DNA from: an uncultured Collinsella sp.
GTDB taxonomy: Bacteria > Actinomycetota > Coriobacteriia > Coriobacteriales > Coriobacteriaceae
Assembly (NCBI GenBank): GCA_937981515.1
Contig: CALJNY010000245.1
Location: forward strand, 1-7,084
Direction: 5' to 3'
DNA length: 7,084 nt
Part shown: positions 1 through 5,514 of the stretch, piece by piece
How positions within the stretch are numbered: the stretch's first letter is position 1
Layout of the letters: each line of letters starts with the position of its first letter
Notes under the pieces: model-generated
Databases searched by the model: none
What the model saw: the letters and a program-made list of their open reading frames with translations, nothing else
What the model was told of the DNA's origin: nothing
Program-made: the position numbers and the translations under genes

Positions 1-639
1 CATCTGCTTGCCGAACTCGGCGCGCGCCTCGGCGGGGCCAACGGGCAGGCCACCGGCGGGGATCTGGTGGCCCTTAGGTCCAAACTGGACAAACTTCATG
101 CCGACCTTGGAGGCGATGAACATGAGGGAGACGCAGACCTGGGTGGCATCGCCGATGAAGGCCAGGGTGCAGTCCTCAATCTTCTTGCCCTCGGGAAGGT
201 TCTCGAGCATGGTCATGAGGTCGCCCATCTCCTGCGTGGGATGGTTGAACTCGGACATGCCGTTGATGACGGGCACAGCGGAGCCCTCGGCGAGGCCGAC
301 GACGTCCTTGTGACGGTCAACGCGAGCCATCATGATGTCGAGCAGCGAGCCCATAACGCGAGCGGTGTCGCCCAGGGACTCGTGACCGCCGAGCTGGATG
401 GTGCCAGGGCCATAGAACTGAGCATGGCCGCCGAGGTCGGTCATAGCGGTCTCGAAGGAAAGACGGGTGCGGGTGGAGACCTGCTGGAAGATCATGCCAA
501 GGCTCTGGTTGCGGAGCAGGTGCGGATAATAACCGTCAACCTTGATGGCCTTCTTCATTGCCAGGCCAAGATCCTCGATAGCCAGGATCTGCTCTTTGGT
601 AAAGTCGTTGGTGTCGATGAAATCCTTAGGCAGTGCCAT
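1..639 (-). CDS. ptcA: Putrescine carbamoyltransferase, N-terminal 213 codons (partial at left edge)
   Basis: The enzyme converts carbamoylputrescine and phosphate to putrescine and carbamoyl phosphate in the cytoplasmic agmatine deiminase pathway, whose carbamate kinase then makes ATP. Visible: the carbamoyl-phosphate-binding motif STRTR at residues 55-59, followed by SFE, and HPTQ at 133-136. The stretch SLGMIFQQ just before [14 protein letters not shown] at 79-87 and FIGDATQVC at 161-169 resemble putrescine carbamoyltransferases (from memory, Enterococcus faecalis PTC) more than standard ornithine carbamoyltransferases. About 213 of an expected roughly 340 residues are present; the C-terminal substrate-specificity loop lies outside the window. 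The ATG at 639 is supported by AAGGAAA ending 6 bases upstream. It is transcribed divergently from the membrane LuxR gene at 970, as aguB is from aguR. Ornithine carbamoyltransferase is the main alternative; the family assignment is very secure, putrescine specificity fairly so. Confidence 0.86.
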   Translation of the reverse strand, partial: MALPKDFIDTNDFTKEQILAIEDLGLAMKKAIKVDGYYPHLLRNQSLGMIFQQVSTRTRLSFETAMTDLGGHAQFYGPGTIQLGGHESLGDTARVMGSLLDIMMARVDRHKDVVGLAEGSAVPVINGMSEFNHPTQEMGDLMTMLENLPEGKKIEDCTLAFIGDATQVCVSLMFIASKVGMKFVQFGPKGHQIPAGGLPVGPAEARAEFGKQM

Positions 640-969
640 ATCGATTTCCTTTCCGCCGGTCTTGCCGACTTATTTACTGTGAGGCGCTCGTACATCACGC
701 CTCGTATTGACAAGACCATCATTCACCCGCGTGCAATTTTTACCTAGTTTATTCGGGATTAAAGACCGTTCACGGAGTTACACCCTCTATAAACCAATAT
801 AAACCCGCAGGCAGCGGGCTTGCAGGGGGTTTACCGTCTGGAACCGCGAACGGTATACAGCTATGCTATGTCTGGCGTCTAATCCGCAATGGAACGACCG
901 GCTGAGACAAGTATACCCGTGGGATATAGCGGGCTCCATAAGAGTTCAAATGAGGCAGGACGGTGACAA
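640..969. promoter_or_regulatory. Divergent ptcA/luxR-type control region
   Basis: These 330 bases separate two divergent genes and hold no credible ORF. Ribosome binding sites lie at both ends: AAGGAAA (645-651, minus) for ptcA and GAGGCAGGA (952-960) for the plus-strand gene. For the plus gene, TTTACC at 830-835 and TATACA at 854-859, 18 bases apart, form a weak sigma-70-like promoter. For ptcA, TAAACT (minus strand, about 746-751) is a possible -10 with no good -35, which would suit an activator-dependent promoter. TATAAACC occurs twice, at 788-795 and 798-805, exactly 10 bp apart, and a short stem CCCGC/GCGGG lies at 804-818. The ends are certain; the promoter calls are tentative. Confidence 0.5.
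765..854. promoter_or_regulatory. Long-spaced inverted repeat, possible activator sites
   Basis: ACCGTTCACGG at 765-775 faces CCGCGAACGGT at 844-854; the two 11-base arms are inverted copies with one mismatch. The left arm sits where the -35 region of a ptcA promoter with -10 TAAACT would be. The right arm abuts the possible -10 of the plus-strand gene. Two inverted copies of one site in a divergent promoter fit binding by a dimeric regulator, with the adjacent LuxR protein as the obvious candidate. The repeat is seen directly; its role is inferred. Confidence 0.45.
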
Positions 970-1935
970 ATGGACACGCTCGTGTTCTTCTATACCTTAG
1001 CGATACTCGTAATCTGTATTGTGACGGCAGTGCTTTCGCTTGCCGCCTACGCCTCGTCCCATCGACGCTTCTTTATCTATGGCAGCGGCGTCTTTATTTG
1101 CTACGCCATCGAGATGACCGAGATCTTCTTTTTTGAATACACGTTGCAAAACGAGACTTTTCCGGCCAGCGACTATTACGCAATTACCATGCCTGCGTTT
1201 CGGACCCTTGTGGCGACCATTTCACAGGCTTTTATTTGGCTGATTGCCATGGACTTGCTCGATAAGCATTCAAAAAAGCAGTTCGCTATCCCCGTCTTAA
1301 CATTTTTGCTGTTAGAGTCGCTGACTATCGTCGCTGTCCCCTCCGGCCCCATGCGTCAGTGGCTCTACTACACGATGCGTCAGGTATTCCTTGTCTTTGT
1401 GGGACTGTATATCTTTTGGACGGCTCATAAGAGTACAGAGGTTGAGCTGAAGGCACGCGTTAACAACCAGCGAAAGCACCTGATTATCGGCGCTATTCTG
1501 GTCGGTTGCATCGTTGCCGAGGATTTCTACAACATCCTTGTCATCCCCATGAGTCTGGCACCCTCTTGGCTGCAGCTTTATCTATCCGAGCGCAACTTTA
1601 GCGAGAACGTCTTTGCGTGCTACTTTGCGATTCTGCTGATCATCTACTCATACCACGTGCTTTCAATTCGCATGGAGAAGGCGCCCGAGGAAAAGAACGT
1701 CAACGATCTTGATCGACACATTGAAGAGCAAATGCCCTTCTATCGCAACGCCTACAGGCTCTCCAACCGCGAGGCCGAGGTTTTGCGTCTGGTTGTGCTG
1801 GGCAAGTCGAACCAAGAGATTGCTGACGAGCTATTCCTTGCCGTGGGCACCGTCAAGACCCACATCCACAACATCCTGGTCAAAACCGAGCAGCAAAACC
1901 GAACCACGCTCATCCTCCACTTTTGGAAGCGTTAA
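970..1935 (+). CDS. Seven-helix membrane LuxR-family transcriptional regulator, AguR-like
   Basis: This 321-residue protein has seven hydrophobic segments, at about residues 4-27, 34-56, 76-96, 105-124, 134-151, 170-191 and 213-231. A cytoplasmic linker follows, then a LuxR/GerE helix-turn-helix at about 264-321. The latter has the typical LSNREAEVL start, the NQEIADELF scaffold helix and the recognition helix around VGTVKTHIHNIL (292-303). AguR of Lactococcus and Enterococcus has the same design (seven transmembrane helices plus LuxR domain), senses agmatine and activates the divergent aguBDAC operon. Here too the gene is divergent from ptcA, so agmatine or another polyamine is a reasonable signal guess, not shown by sequence. 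No receiver domain is present, so it is not a classical response regulator. The ATG follows GAGGCAGGA (952-960) by 9 bases. The gene is more AT-rich in its membrane part than its neighbours, as expected for hydrophobic codons. Confidence 0.88.
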   Translation: MDTLVFFYTLAILVICIVTAVLSLAAYASSHRRFFIYGSGVFICYAIEMTEIFFFEYTLQNETFPASDYYAITMPAFRTLVATISQAFIWLIAMDLLDKHSKKQFAIPVLTFLLLESLTIVAVPSGPMRQWLYYTMRQVFLVFVGLYIFWTAHKSTEVELKARVNNQRKHLIIGAILVGCIVAEDFYNILVIPMSLAPSWLQLYLSERNFSENVFACYFAILLIIYSYHVLSIRMEKAPEEKNVNDLDRHIEEQMPFYRNAYRLSNREAEVLRLVVLGKSNQEIADELFLAVGTVKTHIHNILVKTEQQNRTTLILHFWKR

Positions 1936-1974
1936 CCTGCCAAAAAGGGACAGGTTTATTTTGGTAGGTTTTAT
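1934..1974 (+). terminator. Probable intrinsic terminator of the luxR-type gene
   Basis: AACCTGCCAAAA (1934-1945) pairs with TTTTGGTAGGTT (1959-1970) over 12 bp with one G:U pair and a 13-base loop, followed by TTAT. The stem begins inside the TAA stop codon of the regulator. A-rich and U-rich flanks could let it work in both directions, though the facing gene ends more than 400 bases away. The GC core of the stem is only six pairs, so strength is uncertain. Confidence 0.55.
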
Positions 1975-1989
1975 CTGGGCAAACGCCAT

Positions 1990-2022
1990 CCGCCGCAAGA
2001 GAGCTGCTTTCCCTTGCGGCGG
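1990..2022. repeat. GC-rich perfect hairpin
   Basis: CCGCCGCAAG (1990-1999) is the exact reverse complement of CTTGCGGCGG (2013-2022), giving a 10-bp stem with a 13-base loop. On the plus strand it is followed by TCTTCT, a poor U-tract. It may be a back-up terminator behind the hairpin at 1934-1970, or a repeated intergenic hairpin. Confidence 0.5.
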
Positions 2023-2039
2023 TCTTCTAGCAGTAAGAC

Positions 2040-2160
2040 CAAGTGAGTAGACTTTTTGCAGGAGGTCGAGCACAGCCCAAAACGCCGCGGCTCTGACCTG
2101 CGATTTTATTGAACATTTGTCGCGATGTGCACGGCATATCTAAATAAGTCTACTCACTTG
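2040..2160. repeat. 121-bp intergenic element bounded by perfect 15-bp inverted repeats
   Basis: CAAGTGAGTAGACTT at 2040-2054 and its exact reverse complement at 2146-2160 bound a 121-bp segment with no ORF of note. Inside, AGGTCGAGC (2063-2071) can pair with GCTC and GACCT (2090-2099) with one bulged base, giving a second hairpin. The size and terminal repeats resemble a miniature inverted-repeat element, but I see no target-site duplication at the edges and no transposase. A structured RNA or a strain-variable repeat is equally possible. The repeat itself is certain; its class is not. Confidence 0.55.
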
Positions 2161-2205
2161 CATCCGAGACGCACCAGATAGGCAAATAACCGCCGCGAAG
2201 GAAGG

Positions 2206-2233
2206 GTTACGCGGTTTTACCAAACCGCGTAAC
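2206..2233 (-). terminator. Strong tetraloop hairpin, possible terminator of the ABC permease operon
   Basis: GTTACGCGGTTT (2206-2217) and AAACCGCGTAAC (2222-2233) form a perfect 12-bp stem with a 4-base loop. Read on the minus strand, downstream of the permease, it is followed by CCTTCCTTC, which is pyrimidine-rich but not a clean U-run. It could end minus-strand transcription about 160 bases past the permease stop. On the plus strand no T-tract follows. Confidence 0.4.
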
Positions 2234-2246
2234 GGCTCGACGCTGC

Positions 2247-2345
2247 AAGCGCCCCTGAGCGAGCAATCTGACGTTCAGTCGTCGGTCGCGTACAAAAGTA
2301 CGCTTCCCTCCTCTTTCACGTCACCTTACTCGCTTAGGGGCGCTT
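2247..2345. repeat. 99-bp nested stem structure between convergent genes
   Basis: AAGCGCCCCTGAGCGAG (2247-2263) pairs with CTCGCTTAGGGGCGCTT (2329-2345): 17 positions with one mismatch that would be G:U in a plus-strand transcript. Nested inside are TGACGT (2269-2274) with ACGTCA (2318-2323), and GCGTAC-AAAA-GTACGC (2288-2303), a 6-bp hairpin with a 4-base loop. Three concentric stems without an ORF suggest a folded RNA, a cruciform-forming repeat or a bidirectional transcription block. No tRNA or rRNA signature is present. Confidence 0.5.
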
Positions 2346-2389
2346 TCGCTGACTTATGCTCAGCCTACAATGATTCCAAACTGGGTGAG

Positions 2390-2794
2390 TTACTCGCTGT
2401 AGCGGGTGGCTATGGCAGCTCGCACCATTCCGGCGCTCATGAGGTAGGTCACCAGGAAGTAGCCACCGTACGCTGCCAGGAAGATCGCGCAGGTGAGGCC
2501 CACGGTGCCGCCGATGCTCATATTTCCGAATATGCTCACCAGCTCGATAATCACCTTAAGTGCCACAAAGGAGTGCGCCAGGCCCACTGCCAGCGGGAAC
2601 AGGAAGAATACCGCCTGCTGCGCCATCACCGAATGGCGAATCTGGCGGTCGTCGCAGCCGATCTGTGCCAGCACACGATAGCTGCGGCTGCCGTCGGCCA
2701 CGTTGGAGAGTTGCTGGATCGACAGAATCGCCGCGCATGCAACGACCAATACAAAGCCGATGTAGATGGCTAGGTAGCTAATCATGCCGTTCAT
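2390..2794 (-). CDS. C-terminal part of MacB/BceB-type ABC permease, separated by an in-frame amber codon
   Basis: These 134 residues hold three hydrophobic segments (about 5-26, 61-83 and 95-118) and match the C-terminal FtsX domain that ends such permeases: helices 8 to 10 of the ten-helix BceB layout. The segment lies in the same frame as the upstream piece, with only TAG between them, and no frameshift is needed to join them. The first codon ATG (2792-2794) directly follows that stop, so translation could restart there after termination. No clear ribosome binding site precedes it, only weak purines. In the full gene this methionine is probably an internal residue. By itself the fragment has no ATPase-coupling or extracellular domain. 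It is either the dead 3' part of a pseudogene or a separately made half-permease. Confidence 0.72.
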   Translation of the reverse strand: MNGMISYLAIYIGFVLVVACAAILSIQQLSNVADGSRSYRVLAQIGCDDRQIRHSVMAQQAVFFLFPLAVGLAHSFVALKVIIELVSIFGNMSIGGTVGLTCAIFLAAYGGYFLVTYLMSAGMVRAAIATRYSE

Positions 2795-2797
2795 CTA
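2792..2797 (-). other. Stop-start junction TAG|ATG interrupting the permease frame
   Basis: On the minus strand the codon order is ...GCA GCG TAG ATG AAC GGC ATG, so the permease frame stops and an ATG follows with no gap. Both flanks encode continuous FtsX-permease sequence, so the parsimonious origin is one substitution in a sense codon. CAG (Gln) to TAG is the likely single transition. Alternatives are a base-calling error, amber readthrough, or deliberate reinitiation making a two-chain permease. Confidence 0.75.
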
Positions 2798-4591
2798 CGC
2801 TGCTTGCGCGTACATCTCGGAGCGTGTGATGAAGATTCCCCACGATCCCGGCTCCTTGCCGTCAACGAGCAGATTGTCGAGCACAGTGTATTCAATGCTC
2901 TCGTCTGCCTCGGTCGTATCCATCCCCTGTTTGTAGTTAACGAGCAGGCTACTGGAATACGGCTGCAGATTAAGTTGGGACAACAGCTCGTCGGCAACGA
3001 CGACGGTACCCGGATTACTGCCCATCGCCGAGTTGGCGATGGCCGCCGTGTCCTCGTCCGACTTATCGGTTGCGGGCTTGAGCGTATGCCCGCCCAAGGT
3101 AAGGGCATGGCCGCCGGCCATATACTTGGTGTACAGGTCGATCAGCTCACCGCCCATATCACACGTAAGCAAGTACTGGTCGCGGCCAATGCTCACCGGC
3201 TGCTCGCCCATCATCTGACGCAGCTTGTTGTACTGGCTCGCCGGCGTCACAAACAGACCTATCGCATCGGGCTTGCTACCCCCGAACGCCTTGGGAAGCT
3301 TTTCGCCCATGGTCTTGCACATCTCACCCGCAGACACCGAAGGGCTCGAACCGCCAAACGGGTAACTTAGATACGAATCGATCTGCACATGCTCACCGGC
3401 AACATCGGCGATATTGACCTTCTTGCCGGTCTCGTCGTTGTTGTCCGCCGACTTGTCCTTACCGTGCCATGCGGAGTACAAATCGACCGTACTATCGGCC
3501 AGCACCATGCGATCGGCCTCAGACGGATTGACATACTCTTTGTAGTAGTCGAGCGTATCGGGCGTGTAATAGACATACGTCTGCGACATATCGGCCGGCG
3601 TATAGCGCTCCAGATTCTCGTTCATCACATTGGCAATCGACATACCGCACGTCACCGAGGTGATGGCCAAAAACAGGAGCATCGCGATGACGCCCATCGA
3701 AAAGCACACCGTGTTGACCTTGGCCGCAAGCTGGCGCACGATAAACATGTTGAGGCCGCGCCAATACACGCCGCGCAGGCTCTGCAGCAGCTTGATAAGC
3801 ATGCCCGAGAGTCCCCAAAACAGGGCAAAGGTACCCACGGTAACCATAGCGGTCGTAATGCCAAACTGGTTCATGGCCTCTTGCAGCTTGCTATCCGTCG
3901 CGGTTAGCGGGAACCCATCACGTAGCAGACGGTAATAGGCCACGCCCACAAGCACCACGCCCACGGCAAAGATGGCAATCGCGATCCAGGGGTTGCGTGT
4001 CTTGATGCTCTCGTTGCGACGCTCGGCACCCATAAGCTCGATGAGTTTGGTGCGACGCACGGCGCGAAGGTTCAGCAGTAGCGTGAGCACAAACATTACG
4101 AGCATGCAGGCAAGGGTCAGGTTGAACGCATGCACCGAGAAAAAGAAGTGGAAATTGGCGATCTGTGTCTTAAAGAGCGAGGCCGTAAAGAACGTCATGA
4201 GCTGGGAGAGTCCCACACCCAGCACAATGCCGGCGACAAAGGCCACAACCGATACTATCACGGTCTCGAGCGCCATGATCGTGGCGACGCGCCCGCGCCC
4301 CATACCGAGCACCTGGTACAGGCCAAACTCCTTCTTGCGGCGTTTCATGATGAAGTTATTGGCATACACCATCAAAAAGGCCATGACACCGGCCAAAAAG
4401 TACGTCAGGTAGCCGAGCATGCTGCCCATAACCTGCGCCAAGCCCTCTTCATCGATTCCGGCGATGTCGACCTGCATCGAGATGGTATTAAAGGCATAGA
4501 AGACCGTGACGCCCAGGGTGAGCGTCAAAAGGTAGACGAGGTAGTCGCGGCCGGCGCGGCGGACGTTGCCCCAAGCGAGTTTACAGAGCAT
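2795..4591 (-). CDS. N-terminal part of MacB/BceB-type (FtsX) ABC transporter permease, truncated by amber codon
   Basis: With the preferred start this is 598 residues. Seven hydrophobic segments lie at about 16-36, 58-78, 107-128, 153-176, 202-220, 247-269 and 294-314. A soluble, presumably extracellular domain of about 280 residues follows to the stop. That is the layout of BceB-like permeases, which carry a large domain between helices 7 and 8 and ten helices overall; the missing three are in the next ORF of the same frame. The BceAB group exports or removes peptide antibiotics such as bacitracin and can act as a sensor. The substrate here is unknown, and I see no two-component genes alongside. 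ATG at 4591 is preferred over GTG at 4603: GGTGAGGG ends 5 bases before it and the N-terminus becomes [12 protein letters not shown], usual for the family. It overlaps the ATPase end by 11 bp, indicating coupled translation. Confidence 0.82.
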   Translation of the reverse strand: MLCKLAWGNVRRAGRDYLVYLLTLTLGVTVFYAFNTISMQVDIAGIDEEGLAQVMGSMLGYLTYFLAGVMAFLMVYANNFIMKRRKKEFGLYQVLGMGRGRVATIMALETVIVSVVAFVAGIVLGVGLSQLMTFFTASLFKTQIANFHFFFSVHAFNLTLACMLVMFVLTLLLNLRAVRRTKLIELMGAERRNESIKTRNPWIAIAIFAVGVVLVGVAYYRLLRDGFPLTATDSKLQEAMNQFGITTAMVTVGTFALFWGLSGMLIKLLQSLRGVYWRGLNMFIVRQLAAKVNTVCFSMGVIAMLLFLAITSVTCGMSIANVMNENLERYTPADMSQTYVYYTPDTLDYYKEYVNPSEADRMVLADSTVDLYSAWHGKDKSADNNDETGKKVNIADVAGEHVQIDSYLSYPFGGSSPSVSAGEMCKTMGEKLPKAFGGSKPDAIGLFVTPASQYNKLRQMMGEQPVSIGRDQYLLTCDMGGELIDLYTKYMAGGHALTLGGHTLKPATDKSDEDTAAIANSAMGSNPGTVVVADELLSQLNLQPYSSSLLVNYKQGMDTTEADESIEYTVLDNLLVDGKEPGSWGIFITRSEMYAQAA

Positions 4592-5366
4592 CGGAGCCCT
4601 CACCGCCCATCATGGCAACGACCTCCATAATGCGGTCGAAGAACTCGCGGCGGTCGGTGTCTCCGCGGCGCAGCTCGGTGAAGATCTTGCCGTCGCGAAT
4701 AAACAGCACACGGCTCGTGTAGCTGGCGGCAAAGCTGTCGTGCGTGACCATGAGCACGGTGGCGCGCAGGCGGCGGTTAAGGGCCTCCAGGCTCTCGAGC
4801 AGCAGGCGAGCGCTCTTGGAATCGAGGGCGCCGGTGGGCTCGTCGGCCATAATCATGGTGGGGTCGGTGACAAGCGCACGAGCCGCGGCAACGCGCTGCT
4901 GCTGGCCGCCGGACATCTGGTAGGGATACTTGTCGAGCACCTGACTGATGGACAGGCGCGCTGCCACATCCTGCACGCGGGTCGAGATCTCTGCCGAGTT
5001 TGTGCGGGCGATGGTGAGCGGCAGGGCGATGTTCTCGCGTGCCGTGAGCGTATCGAGCAGGTTGGAGTCCTGGAAGATAAAGCCGAGCTCCTCGCGGCGG
5101 AACTGCGAAAGCTTGGCCTGCTTCATGCGCGTCACGTCCTGCCCGTTGATGCGGATCGTGCCACTTGTGGCGCTATCGATGGTCGAGACGCAGTTGAGCA
5201 ACGTCGACTTACCCGAGCCCGAAGCGCCCATGATGCCAACAAATTCGCCGCGGTTGACGGTAAAGCTGACGTCGTTGAGCGCGCGGGTCACGTTGCCCAG
5301 CGCTCCATATACTTTTTCGAGATGCGCGACCTCCAGTACCGGGGTCGCCATGTGCGTGGTTTGCAT
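4581..5366 (-). CDS. ABC transporter ATP-binding protein, MacB/BceA type
   Basis: This 261-residue cytoplasmic ATPase powers the FtsX-type permease encoded next. All nucleotide-binding motifs are present: Walker [10 protein letters not shown] (47-55), Q-loop IFQD with Q99, signature MSGGQQQR (151-158, Met replacing the usual Leu), Walker B MIMADEP with catalytic E176, GALD D-loop (179-182) and switch histidine H209 in VTHD. The family (LolD/MacB/BceA/YtrE) typically has 220-260 residues; the C-terminal tail from about 225 is slightly long. ATG at 5366 is supported by AAAGGA ending 6 bases upstream; a second Met at codon 6 lacks a better site. The gene appears intact although its permease is interrupted, which means the lesion is recent or the permease still functions in two parts. 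It opens the operon and is divergent from the NUDIX-Vsr gene. Confidence 0.92.
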   Translation of the reverse strand: MQTTHMATPVLEVAHLEKVYGALGNVTRALNDVSFTVNRGEFVGIMGASGSGKSTLLNCVSTIDSATSGTIRINGQDVTRMKQAKLSQFRREELGFIFQDSNLLDTLTARENIALPLTIARTNSAEISTRVQDVAARLSISQVLDKYPYQMSGGQQQRVAAARALVTDPTMIMADEPTGALDSKSARLLLESLEALNRRLRATVLMVTHDSFAASYTSRVLFIRDGKIFTELRRGDTDRREFFDRIMEVVAMMGGEGSDAL

Positions 5367-5514
5367 ACCGAGTCCTTTCTTGCAATTAGTCTACGGCATC
5401 TATAGTCGCAAGAAGACGAGTCGGCTACCATCGATATGGCTTACGCTTGCCTTACCGTTGTGTAAGGTAGGGGTAGCCGCCCTGCCACGTGTTGATGTTG
5501 AGAGAGGACTCCTG
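5367..5514. promoter_or_regulatory. Divergent region between ABC operon and NUDIX-Vsr gene, with nested dyad
   Basis: The minus-strand ATPase has AAGGA at 5373-5377 and the plus-strand gene has AGAGAGGA at 5501-5508. Between them CGGCTACC (5422-5429) pairs with GGTAGCCG (5472-5479), and nested inside CCTTAC (5450-5455) pairs with GTAAGG (5462-5467) around a 6-base loop. This could be an operator or a leader-RNA fold ahead of the NUDIX-Vsr start. I could not place a convincing -35/-10 pair for either direction; TATAGA near 5399-5404 on the minus strand is a weak -10 candidate. Confidence 0.4.

Noticed and set aside
67..747. Plus-strand 226-codon frame over the ptcA region
   Set aside because: Antisense to a frame with carbamoyltransferase motifs; its own product shows no domain.
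2040..2160. Calling the 121-bp element an insertion sequence
   Set aside because: No transposase fragment and no flanking target duplication; only the inverted repeats are supported.
2795..2797. Amber codon read as pyrrolysine or by a dedicated suppressor
   Set aside because: No family of FtsX permeases is known to use pyrrolysine, no pyl genes or downstream signal are visible, and a simple Gln-to-stop change explains the site.
4592..4603. GTG start at 4603 for the permease
   Set aside because: ATG at 4591 has a better-placed GGTGAGGG site and gives the usual permease N-terminus; the GTG lacks a clear ribosome binding site.
4566..5405. Plus-strand 279-codon frame opposite the ATPase
   Set aside because: Shadow of the ATPase gene; His/Ala/Gly-rich product without recognisable motif.
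4948..5514. Upstream extension of the NUDIX-Vsr frame by 189 codons
   Set aside because: The extra part is antisense to the conserved ABC ATPase and contains no domain. A good ribosome binding site and the NUDIX N-terminus place the start at 5515.
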